Part shown: positions 1-9,956 of the stretch, in pieces
Numbering within the stretch: position 1 is the first letter of the stretch
Layout: each line of letters begins with the position of its first letter
Source: Bugula neritina
Lineage: Eukaryota; Bryozoa; Gymnolaemata; Cheilostomatida; Bugulidae
DNA length: 64,000 bases
Direction: 5' to 3'
Assembly (NCBI GenBank): GCA_964035545.1
Contig: OZ037767.1
Span: 14,472,801-14,536,800, forward strand
Position numbers and translations under genes: made by a program
The notes under the pieces: model-generated
Seen by the model: only the letters and a program-made list of their open reading frames with translations
Database searches by the model: none
What the model was told of the DNA's origin: nothing

Positions 1-563
1 AAAGTGGTATTTTATAACATTTTAAATACCAACATGGCAATTTTATGTCCTCTAAAAATTCAGGATTCCCTATTATAGCTTTTATCATGCATATTTGTAA
101 TCAGCAGAAAAACTACAGCAACCTTTTATATTTTCATCACTTTTAATCAATTTTTAGGTTTTGTTCTTAATTTGCTTGTGTGTACTAAGCCACTGGAAGC
201 AGCTTGCAGCGCTAGCTCAACTTCTTGTCCTGCAAATACTTTTTAATAATCTCATGTGAGTCACAAATTAAATGCATTAAAGCTCTATATTTTCAGTTTT
301 GTTATCTGATTCCTTGTATTGCATGTAGTTTCATAAATATTTATTTTCTTAAAATTATGAGTAAACAGCCTTATGGGTAAGACTTTAAAATGTAATGTTT
401 TATTATAAACTAACATCATCAATGACACAGTTTCATAACAACATAAAACCAATACAATATAATGTATATTTATTAATGGAGAGTTGTTATAATAACGATC
501 TGTATAATATAGATATGCAATAGTGCATTTCAAGTTATTCTATATAACAACAAAGCTATGCCT

Positions 564-2692
564 TCAAAAGCCATGAACTTCAATTTCATGGAGATTTAAA
601 CATGTTGTAGCATCAAACAGAATCTGGACAAATCGGCCACTGATTGGTTGATCACATGTAATCAGAGTGTAGTATTGGTTGAGATAACCATCAACATATT
701 TACACAGAACTTCTCTGTTAGATCCAATGAACTCTATATCTTCCTCTACCATAGCAACTGTAACCTCAGTGTTCTTTGATCTCTTAGTGAGATACGGTTC
801 TGTAAAACCCAAAATACACTGTCACATAAAGTAACTTTAAGCCAAATTACTAAACCAGCATGTTTCAAGTAATTTTATTCATGTTGATTATTATATTTTT
901 GTTTCATATGCTTTGTACAATGAATCTATATATACATGCGTCATTCGCTGTGGCTTTTATAACAAAACATCATTTTTTACAATTTTATGTTATTAAAATT
1001 TATTCAAATTTCTTTCTCCCTATAGTTCTCCATTTTTTCACCAGTGCTATAACTAATTTTTAACTTTGTGTGGATATTAATTTTATATTTTAGAAAAGAA
1101 ATACTTACCAATTAGTTTTTATTTCATCAAAACTAACATGCTATCATCAACTTATATTAGAGAGTGTTGAAAAGAAAACAAGAGTAAGTGCTCATCGTTT
1201 GTATACGCAAACAAACCTTGAATATTATTGAAATAAATATATCGATGTATTATTTAAAATAATGTTTGTCAAAATATTATTTTCAACAGATAACATAAGA
1301 GTATAATATGGTTTATAAGAATTAGTAGATTAGTGACTAGCTATAATCAATCAATGTGATTGACTAAAACAAGTACTGCCCCACATAAAAATAGTTGCCT
1401 CTATACTGAGATTCAAACTCGAGACCTTCGGCTTGCTTACTATTATACCACAGGGACTACTGGGTAATCGGAACAGTACACTACAAACATTCTGATTACT
1501 TATCAGCCCGACCATTAGCTATATTAGAGAAAGTAAAGAGTGCAGCCAGAGATCAGAGAATTATACTGAAAATGTCCAGTAAGTTTACTCTTATACTCAC
1601 TTGCATATCTGTTTAGGATGTACACTGCCCACACACAACGTACATCTCCCAGGTCTACTCTCCACCATGGTCTATTCTCCATGTCACTGTGTGCCAGTGA
1701 TTCTAAATTGTCGGTTAGCATATAGTTTCCATCAACGGCCTTAGCTGCGTCAAGGTTGTCGATTCCAACAAAATGAGAAGACAGTTTTGCTTGCTTTTCT
1801 AAAAGGTTTTAAAAAAAGGAGTGTTGTCACATTTTTTAGTTTTATTGCAGAGTTTTCAAAGTTTTGCTCTTAATAAGCTCCTGAATATTGTTGAATAATT
1901 CTTTTGTGGTAAAATAATAATCTGAGAAAAGCAATAAGTTTAAAGTAAATATAAGCAAATTTGCCCCCACTGGGGTTCGAACCGTAGACTAAAACATTAC
2001 ATCACCAGGACTGCTTAGTAAGCTCAACACTGCAGTACTCACCCCTGGCTAGTAATTTGCTGAATTGTTCTCCAACATCTGCTCTCATGTAAAAATCAGA
2101 ATCATCTCCCTGTCCTTCAGAATGCAGATTCGGGTTAACACATGTTTTAACAGAGCACTTCTTGGTTAGCCAATCATATGCGAATCCATTGCATTCTTCT
2201 CTTCTCATGCAATCAAAGCCACAGTAAAGAGAAGAAATGGCTGTCCCAGAGTCATGTTGTGAGATGTTGGACAGAGATTCTGGCATGACATAACTTTTGT
2301 AGAGGACAGTCTGGTAACCAAATACAACCAGAGCTGTGAGCTCTACCAACAGCACTGCAAAATAGAAACGGAACCATACAACATATTTTTTGCTGTCACT
2401 CAGTAGCTAATATTCTTACGCTCTATGTTATAGCCATTCCGTTTTTTATGATGGAGAAAATAAACAAATAAATTTATCTCAACATTGAATAGAAAAATGT
2501 TATGCACAATAATATTGCTGTAGTTCACTATAAAAAATATTATGCATCATAAAAACAACATCATTTGTATGTTTTATTAATTAATGCCTGAAACTTTTAT
2601 AGTTTATTCCAAAGCATTAAGGTAAAAGAGTAGTTTAAAAAAAACACTATATAAAACTTACCAAATATGCATACAAGAAATCTACCATTCAT
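564..2692 (-). CDS. Secreted PAN/apple + F-type lectin (fucolectin-like) protein, 4 exons
   Basis: Exons in transcript order: 2662-2692, 2043-2354, 1601-1798, 564-799. All junctions are GT-AG, phases 1/1/1 join cleanly, and the product is 258 residues. Residues 1 to about 24 are a hydrophobic signal peptide (MNGRFLVCIF, then VLLVELTALVVFG), so the protein is probably secreted. Exon 2 encodes a cysteine-rich PAN/apple-like module (CGFDCMRREEC...CSVKTC). Exons 3-4 encode an F5/8-type (F-type lectin) beta-sandwich: KAVDGN, NRPWWRVDLGDV, ILNRYA, and a C-terminal GRFVQILFD...LHEIEVHGF strand. Family knowledge: F-type lectins bind fucosylated glycans and act in innate recognition or cell adhesion. 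The usual His...Arg pair is present with 26 residues between them, but the canonical RGD-CC-x-ER loop is degraded, so fucose binding is uncertain. A tRNA-like repeat lies in intron 2 just past the exon 2 donor. Confidence 0.85.
1386..1469 (-). repeat. tRNA-derived SINE-like repeat, family 1
   Basis: On the minus strand this reads as a tRNA-like unit (GTCCCTGTGGTATAATAGTA, then a degenerate B-box GAGTTTGAATCTC). It shares with the 35.3-kb copy not only the tRNA-like core but also flanking sequence (GATTACCCAGT before it, GGCAAYTATTTTT after it). Shared flanks argue for a transposed SINE head rather than a functional tRNA gene. It lies in intron 3 of the lectin gene. Confidence 0.65.
1965..2025 (-). 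repeat. Partial tRNA-like SINE fragment, family 1
   Basis: Read on the minus strand it carries GATGTAATGTTTTAGTCTA followed by the B-box-like GGTTCGAACCCCAGTGGGGG, matching the family-1 elements at 21.3 and 35.3 kb. It starts within about 20 bp of the lectin exon 2 donor. The 5' half is degenerate. Confidence 0.5.
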
Positions 2693-3723
2693 CTTCTTGC
2701 AGCTTCTGAAACCCAAATGTTGCTGTAGCAAAACATCTGGAAAGGAAATGGTTTGTTGACGCAAAAGTTGCTGCAGCTAAGCAACCACTCCTTTGACTGA
2801 TATTTTCTATAGTAGTTCACAGGAAAGATAATTATTGTATGTTTTGATTAAAGTTCTACAAAGATTAAAGAGATATATTTTCTTTTGAATATATAACATG
2901 TTGCCTAAAACTACTGATATTGATTACATGGTAGCTATTCATAGAAACATGTAATTAACTGTGTAACATTAAAAAAAGTTTGAAATACACTTGGTTCATC
3001 AAACTTATACTAAGCAATACATTTGTTTGCAGTCCTTTATTGTTGGAACTTTACATAAGCTGGGAAAGCTTTTCCCTAAATCATTATAGCTTTTCACATA
3101 TCACCTCAGCTATGCCAGCTATATTATGCTTTTTCCACACTCATTATGACTACCACGCCATAGTTAACCTTTTTGAATGGTATAAAAACCCAGCAATTTC
3201 TCTTGCACTTGCAACTACACTTATAACTTGAGATGTAACGTTATTCACATTGCTACTTTTTTTCAGTCTTTGACAATAAATATTTCAACAATAAAGTCTA
3301 TTTATGCACTGCATTACCACAGTTTGGTATGGGCATATACAAGCTTTAATTGCAGAATCATAGAAACACAAAAAACATAATGTATACAAGCATAATAAAA
3401 ATTACTTAAAATACTCTAATTTCTAAAGAAAATTTATGTCTTTCAATGAGTTCTTATAAAAATACATGCATTAGATAGCCCCCAAGATAAAGAAAAAACT
3501 AGTTAACTCAACTGGTTTAAAACATGCAAATACATATTAAAAGTAGAATTCACAAACTTCTTGACATAGCATACACACACCAAATGAATGATTGTTCATA
3601 ACAAAAATATAATGAATTATACTGATATCAGTTTAATAATTATAATCATTAGTTGTATATATTGAGTTGACAAAAATAGTTTTCTCCTTTCTACTTTTTC
3701 CTATGACTGAAGGCTCTCGGCTA

Positions 3724-3909
3724 TCAGAGGATGTCTCTCAAAGTACAGTCCCCAGTCTTCTGGAAGGTTCTGACTCCATACATCTGACTGCTTTGCTCTC
3801 CAGTCTTACTATCTCCATGGTAGTTTAGTGCAAGACAGTTGGAGTTGTCAGAACAATGCTGGAAACATTGTAACTTGTCACGGGCTGTGTGGGCGGAGAA
3901 AACGCTAGC
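3724..3909 (-). CDS. Terminal exon of a second PAN/apple-domain gene (partial model)
   Basis: This 186-bp exon follows a good acceptor (TAATCTCAG) and ends in TGA. It encodes 61 residues, ASVFSAHTARDKLQCFQHCS and on to a C-terminal GDCTLRDIL. The spacing C-x3-C-x5-C-x-A-L-N-Y-H and a final C-T-L fit the core of a PAN/apple domain, a disulfide-bonded adhesion or carbohydrate/protein-binding module of secreted proteins. Incoming phase is 0. It lies upstream of the PAN + F-type lectin gene on the same strand, so the two may be diverged neighbours of one family. I could not confidently identify upstream exons between 3.96 and 5.5 kb, so the rest of the gene is missing, degenerate, or split by long introns. 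A pseudogene fragment is possible. Confidence 0.5.
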   Translation of the reverse strand, partial: ASVFSAHTARDKLQCFQHCSDNSNCLALNYHGDSKTGEQSSQMYGVRTFQKTGDCTLRDIL

Positions 3910-4516
3910 CTGAGATTACGTATAGCCAGGTAGTACGGGTGGAGGGTGTCTGGAAATAAGAGTGATCTGAAAGATACAAAATACGTATGTGTGATTGTAA
4001 GAAAAGAGTCATAAATGGTAATAGTTGCACACTTGAAAACAAGTTTATTTTAAAATCGAAAAGTTTTTCAAATTGCAAGACAACTAAAATCAACTACTAC
4101 CTTTATACTTGCAAAGTTACGCTGCTTAATCTAGCTGTAGAGAAGTCAGTGTTTTATCACATAACTGGAAACAGGATATTGCGAAGATGCTGCTAGAACC
4201 ACGACAACATCTGGTGTAGTCAGCAGTTCGGCTGCTGCCTCTATGTTACAACCACATTTATTTCCTACTACAATCTCACTTAATGTGTAGAAACAGAACT
4301 GGCATGCAAGAGCATATTACTTTGAACTTAATAACTATTCACATACTATTTCAAATCTTATTTGAAACTTTTAACAATTGACATGATTATTTAAAGTTTT
4401 ACTGTTTAATAAAGCCATCATATAAGAACTTGGTAAATGAAACTTGAAGGCAAATTACATATAATATACTACCAGTATTACAGAGCATCTGCATTGAAAA
4501 GGGTGACATCACCATA

Positions 4517-4654
4517 TCACAAGATGAGTGTGTACTCGTCATTAGCCAGATGTAGCGGCCCTTGGTACCAGTTTACCAATTCAAGATAGGCATTATGGGC
4601 CAGGTATATGGCACGCATGTCTGCATCTCCAACTGCGTCATCCTTGCAGTTCCC
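4517..4654 (-). CDS. Possible exon or ORF remnant, unknown
   Basis: A 45-codon minus-strand open stretch with protein-like composition (includes KDDAVGDADMRAIYLAHNAY and ends NDEYTLIL before TGA). It has no start codon context, and no decisive splice sites were found. A possible phase-0 donor follows ...YLEL and would fit the incoming phase of the apple exon at 3.7 kb, but this is speculation. No family recognised. Confidence 0.15.
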   Translation of the reverse strand, partial: GNCKDDAVGDADMRAIYLAHNAYLELVNWYQGPLHLANDEYTLIL

Positions 4655-5164
4655 CCGTTAAGTCTCTTGTATTACCATCGAACTTGAAGAAGGTTCTAGG
4701 TTAGGGGTATTGATCTACGACCTGCACACCTACAGCTTACAAACACAAGATATGCTACATTGCAGTGTATTCTAGAATTTGAAGCACACTGTGTTGTAGC
4801 ATTGATTTTAAAGTAAAGTTTAATACCTGCAAACAAATAGTTGAACAAGGTGAATATTCTGAAGTACAACATATGCTGGGGTGTAACACATTGAAATTAA
4901 ATTCATAGTTGAGAAAACACCACAATTTCATTGCCAATATTTTACCTAATCCATCAGAACACAATATTATAAAGAGAAGACAATCCTTACCTTTCCAAGT
5001 AAGTCTAGATAAACAGATTCCACAAATATACTGCAGAAGCACGACTCTTCATGTCATAATGGCCAGTCAATATGAGAAACTTGGTTTATTAGCAAAATTC
5101 ACAAAAGGTTTAACGAATTGATTATTCAAATTGGAAAAACGGTCGATACTTCACCAGCCTATGA

Positions 5165-5290
5165 AATATAGCCTCAGAGAATACACCGTGTAGTCTGAGA
5201 GAATACACCGTGTAGTCTGAGAGAATATATCGTGTAGCCTTAGAGTACATACTGTGTAGCTTGAGAGTATAAACTGAGAGTATAATTTAT
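5165..5290. repeat. Short degenerate minisatellite, about 27 bp unit
   Basis: Four to five tandem copies of a unit around CTGAGAGAATACACCGTGTAG, decaying towards the right-hand end. It lies about 250 bp beyond the TMEM192 stop codon, in its 3' flank. Confidence 0.7.
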
Positions 5291-5531
5291 AATGGCATAT
5301 ACATTGTATTGTGTAAATTAGTGCCCACAAGGCATGTAAGTATAAATAATGAAAAATACAAAAATGAAGGGAATGATGTAATAAACAAATCTTCGCACAA
5401 AAACTAAATACAAAGGGTTAACTAATAACAAAGTCAGTCATAAGCATTATATGGCAATATTAAAATCATTGGAATCGTCTACCCTCATAAGCTGAGCTAA
5501 CGAGAAACATGGCCCCCCCCCCCGCAGCGCG

Positions 5532-8500
5532 TTATCGCTGAGCTGTGTTGGCTGAGGATTTATAGGTCAGACTATACAGTTTCCTGTTGAGTACAGAGTT
5601 CTGTTCTTGAAGGCTTCGGATTTTATCAGCTTGGTGCTCAATAATATCATCTACAGGATTGTCTGCCCGGTAACCTAGCAATGTGAAAGGAAAACTCTTG
5701 AAATACATATGAAGAGTTATCTGCTATACCATAAAACAGGTGGAAAAAAATCACAACACTGGGAGTTGTCTTCTATGCCATGGAATTACTTAAATGACCA
5801 ACTTACAGAAAACTTTGAATGAAAAGGAAAAAATGTTCAAAGTTGTCTGCTCTACCATGAAATCACGCATACAGAGTTGCCTGCCCAATGTTAAAAAAAC
5901 AAGGGGAATATGTGAGGAATACTCACCAACACCCCGACTGGTGTCCAGGTGGTGAGGTTGGAAACTCGTCAGCAACTGGTCACCGGCATCATCCGGAGCC
6001 AGGCGGTGTTTGTTCTGTTGGAACACCTAAAAAGCACCATATTGATTCAGCCTATGTCCATAACTTCGGCAAAAGTGCACACAACTCCCAATTTTTCTTT
6101 GACAGAATTGTGAGCAGTGTGTCTAATATTTTTAAGCCTAAAGTTGAGTTTATAACTTCACGATTTTCAGTCAGAAATGCAATTTGGCCAAGCTGAAAAT
6201 TCTCTGAGTTGCATTGCATTGTAAGAGCCACTCGTAAAAATTTTTGTACTGTGATAACTTAATCGGCCGAGTTCAGAATAATACTCAAAAGAAGAAAACA
6301 ACTCCTTATAAATATCGTTATTTAGCTATGACTTTGGCGATTAGATGACGGACTCATATGTTAATAGTTATATCGCCTACACCTTCTCAATTATCGCTTT
6401 TATGCTGTCAACTTCACTAATCCACGACGTTTTCAAAGGGCATCAAATAGCGATTAGGCGAGTCAGATTTCACTTTTAGAAAGCAAGCTTCCGCATCAAT
6501 ATGATTTCAACGATTTCCAGTTTGACTATAAAGGGTATCCGGACAAGCGTTATTAACTGAAACTCGGTACTTTTTTCAGCAGAGGTATAAACGCAACTTT
6601 AAAATCCAGATCCAAATGCTAGCAAATTCCAAATGCCAATACTTACAACCAAATGTGCTACTCATACCATTATTTAAGAAAGAATAATGGGGATTGCTAG
6701 AAGCAGCACAAAGCTTCGAGTCACTGAGAGCAGTATTTTTATACATACTGCCTGAACTCTAAACTAGATGCCCTACCACTGCAGTTGATGACCCCAAACT
6801 GTGTGCTGCATCAAGCAATTTACGAGGGCTGTGGTCAGTTGACCTCAACACAAAAGACAAAGAGGGACACGTGACACGTGATGTGTACTCACTCTGAATA
6901 AGTATATCACGAGACCAATCAACATAACAGCTGTCTCCAGAGAAGATAACATTTGTATCCACATGTTGGGGGTGAGACTGATCAGAGTACAAGATGAGTC
7001 ATTCGGGTTCTGTAACAGCAGACTAGCAGCTTATCACCATAATAATATTACCATACTAGTAGTAGTAGTACTAGTATATTATATTGCTAGTAGTAGTAGT
7101 ACTAGTATATTATATTACTAGCAGTAGTAGCACTAGTATATTATATTGCTAGTAGTAGTAGTACTAGTATATTATATTACTAGCAGTAGTAGCACTAGTA
7201 TATTATATTGCTAGTAGTAGTAGTACTAGTATATTATATTACTAGTAGTAGTAGTAGTACTAGTAAATTGTATTACTAGTACACATAATAATACTATCAT
7301 ACTAGTAACAGTAGCACTAGTATATTATATTACTGATAGTAGTAGTACCATTACACATAAATTGATTAATGACAGTAATATTAATAATAGTACTAGGCAT
7401 CAGGGTCTAGGGGTTAGTGCTTTTGCCTAGTAAACACGAGGTGATGGGTTCGAGCCCAGACAAAGGTCATTGGTGACGCTAGGGAGAGCATACAGTCACA
7501 ATTGCTCCTGTGCCTCATCTGAATAAGTCCTTAGCCCAATTCAACAGAAAACACATTCCATCAGAAGATTTCTAAAGTGAGTTTTAGTACTACTAGCACA
7601 CATCGTAAGTATATCCCCATACAACTAGCAGTAGTAATACTATTTCAATACTAGCGGAGGCAGCTACTAGGTGTGTATAATGTACTGTGTAGCAAGCAAA
7701 CTATAAACTTTCACAGAATTATCAAATTTCCAGAATTGTGTTCCGTGACTAACAGACGACTGAAGTAAGTTATTCTAATCTATATTGTATCCTGTAAAGA
7801 GAAGACAACCATTAAAAATAATCTACATGCATATAGAAGTGACAAGCTAACAGCACAGAGACACAGCGTAGAGTATCGGATGATCAGAAAGAGATGGAAG
7901 GGAGACCACAGACTATATTACACAGCATAGTGAATGACTAGAAGCAGCACTATACTAATCACTTACTGATTGGTTGTAGCTCAACTACAGTCATCTAGTA
8001 TATCAATAAGAATTATAGGTATTATCTAAGTCTATTACATAATAATTGGCTGTATTATATAATAGTAGAGCTAGTAACACTACATTGATTTATATGTACT
8101 TTGTATTTACAAAAGCAGTGTGTTCTACATATTGTAAAGTCTGCCACATTAAAATATTGTATATACAATTCATTACAGTGAAACTCCAGCAAGCTCATAT
8201 TAGCATGTGTGCATAACTCTCACTGTAAACTAGAGCGTAACTGTGGACCCCAGTCTAGATAAAGTGTACTAAGTAAATCAAATTTACTATTCATGAAAAA
8301 TTGATGTAAGTTTTGGAAAGTCAGTTAAGGGGTACACACTATCTCGTTACTTGTATGGCATATGACAATGATAACGTGGAGAGTGATATCCACCCTGTAC
8401 TGTGGAGCTTGTCCTTATGCTCTGAGGCTAAGCAACTAACCAAAAGGGTGCCTAAACCAGAGTCTCTCACCAAAACCAATACACGCTGAACTATGACAGA

Positions 8501-9956
8501 CGTATCTATACAGTGTAATGGGAATATTCCAGAAGGCAAAGAAACCAGTATCATACAACACTGTTTACCTGGCAGGTGCCTAGCAAGTGGTTGGTTAAGG
8601 CCAGCATCACAGTTTGGAACAGAGACTTGGTGCAGAATGGGTGTCTCTGGAGGTACTTGACAGATCTGTAGAACTTCAGGTATCCCTTCATCTTCAACTT
8701 CCTGTAAAAAAGGTGTAATCTATAGAATATATGGTGTAATATGCAGAATATATGATGTAATGTGTAGAATACAATAAGGCGTAATACATAAAATAACATA
8801 AGGTGTAATAAGCAGAATAATATAATGTCTAGAATACCATAAGGTGTAAAACGTAGAATAACAAAGTGTAATATGTAGAATAAAAAGGTGTAATATGTAG
8901 AATAAAACGAGGTGTAAACTGTAAAGTGTAGAATATAGACTAGAACAAACCTATGATGGAAGGAGAAGAGGAAGTCAAAGATAAGGACGATAAACCAGGC
9001 TACGGAGTGACTGTATACGAGGAGAGAGTACACACCGACAGACAGGAAACTCCCTTTGGAGTTGTCTTCCACCTCGTGGTCAAGGAGAAACGCAGCAGTC
9101 ACCAAACCTATCACCATGCAAGAGTGTTTGACATCCATTATTCAGAGCACCGGAATACACATTCAGCAGTAAATTATATAGACCTCATCGCCTAGCAACA
9201 TGAAGCTAACAAATTATCCTTTACACTACATATAAGTGCATAGTGCATGTCCAACTGGCACAATACAATACACTCATGTAATATGATATAACACACCCAA
9301 CTAGACAATAAGACTATCTAATACAATACAATATATCCAACTACACGATATATGATATAACTATGTAACATGATATACGATACACTCACCTAGCATGACA
9401 TACGATACACTCACCTAGCATGATGATTATCTCCACCGTGGCTAGAAAAGCGCCAAATATGGCTATCCGGGGATTTTCGTGGTACCTGCTATCAGTGATG
9501 TGTAGAGATGTGTTGGCCAAAACATCCTGAAACATGCATCATATGTTAGTAGAGCTCATTGTACATTGCAGAGGCGAAGACGCCACATTTCAATAATTCA
9601 AAAGTATCATTCGTGGAGTTATTAGCACTGTGGGAGATTTAGCTTCCGGTAAATTCATATGTTGAGCTTGCAAACTTACCTTCAGAATAAAAAAAATATT
9701 GCCTTGTTTTGAAATGCGAAAAATTTAGACAAAAGTCATCAACGTAGCAGTTGAAACTATTGAAGCAAAATTTTGGAATAATACCAATATTTGATTGGTT
9801 AGGCCCAAAGTCTAAAAGTTATTACTGGGATATGATTGGTCAGAGTGATAATGCGATATGATTGGTTACCTGAAGAGGATCCTCTTCACTACCATCATCA
9901 CTCCCACTTTCCATGTGATTAATGTCAATAGTTGCTTGACCCACATTCATATTCAT
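5532..9956 (-). CDS. TMEM192: TMEM192 homologue, lysosomal/late-endosomal membrane protein, 7 exons
   Basis: Exons: 9870-9956, 9415-9526, 8951-9107, 8569-8701, 6893-7009, 5927-6026, 5532-5674. All are GT-AG, phases are consistent, and the product is 282 residues (human TMEM192 is 271). The start is fixed by an in-frame TAA two codons upstream. Four membrane segments lie at about residues 50-75, 88-114, 141-158 and 179-201. Family hallmarks: an acidic N-terminus (GSEEDPL, near the human EDDPLL sorting signal); HH-R-KLKMKGYLKFYRS after TM2, matching the human YHHSKIRNRGYNLIYRS block; FQQNKHRLAPD after TM4, matching RRFNKAKPEPD; and a C-terminal heptad region (DDIIEHQADKIRSLQEQNSV). Family knowledge: TMEM192 is a homodimeric lysosomal membrane protein; its molecular activity is not established. 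Oddities: intron 3 is an in-frame open repeat, and the exon 2 donor is duplicated. Confidence 0.92.
6690..6824. repeat. Short foldback element with about 18-bp inverted termini
   Basis: The left end ATTGCTAGAAGCAGCACA is mirrored at the right end (reverse complement ATTGCTTGATGCAGCACA), about 130 bp overall. A second member with the same termini lies at 37.13-37.25 kb, and a solo end occurs near 7.94 kb. This fits a MITE-like or SINE-derived foldback repeat. It lies within TMEM192 intron 5. No coding capacity. Confidence 0.55.
7057..7345. repeat. Minisatellite in TMEM192 intron 4, about 31 bp unit
   Basis: Tandem copies of a unit built on CTAGTAGTAGTAGTACTAG followed by TATATTATATT. Two unit variants (starting GCTAGTAGTAG or ACTAGCAGTAG) alternate and give a higher-order period of about 62 bp. 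The array decays after 7.26 kb. It lies upstream, in transcript terms, of the exon 5 acceptor. Confidence 0.8.
7394..7575 (+). repeat. tRNA-derived SINE-like repeat, family 2
   Basis: It has an A-box-like region GGTCTAGGGGTTAGTGC and a strong B-box GGGTTCGAGCCC, followed by a non-tRNA body ending near AATAAGTCCTTAGC. The body is shared with the copy at 56.49-56.64 kb (opposite strand) and, more weakly, with copies at 58.3 and 44.9 kb. The shared non-tRNA body defines a SINE family of roughly 160-180 bp. It lies in TMEM192 intron 4. Confidence 0.7.
8702..8950 (-). other. TMEM192 intron 3: in-frame, stop-free repeat intron (candidate exitron)
   Basis: This 249-nt intron (83 x 3) lies between exons 3 and 4. 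It is a degenerate tandem repeat of about 20-21 nt (core TTCTACATATTACACCTT on the minus strand). Read through from exon 3 it has no stop codon, so retention would keep the frame and insert 83 very hydrophobic, aromatic residues (repeats like FYILHF and FCILHHI) right after the HHR loop. The donor is ATAG-GTTTGT and the acceptor TTTTTTTACAG. Both termini support splicing; the spliced form matches TMEM192 and is taken as the real model. Confidence 0.75.
9376..9420 (-). repeat. Duplicated 5' splice site of TMEM192 exon 2 (25-bp tandem pair)
   Basis: The exon end and donor CATGCTAG-GTGAGTGTATCG occurs at the true boundary (exon end 9415) and again 25 bp into the intron (boundary 9390). The two copies are essentially identical over the unit. 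Confidence 0.75.

Noticed and set aside
5888-6196. 102-codon plus-strand ORF
   Set aside because: It overlaps TMEM192 exon 6 on the opposite strand and shows no independent support.
7057-7345. CRISPR-like array
   Set aside because: Units are contiguous without unique spacers, and the genome is eukaryotic.
8551-9138. A single 195-codon minus-strand gene
   Set aside because: It is TMEM192 exons 3 and 4 read through intron 3; the spliced version matches the TMEM192 family.
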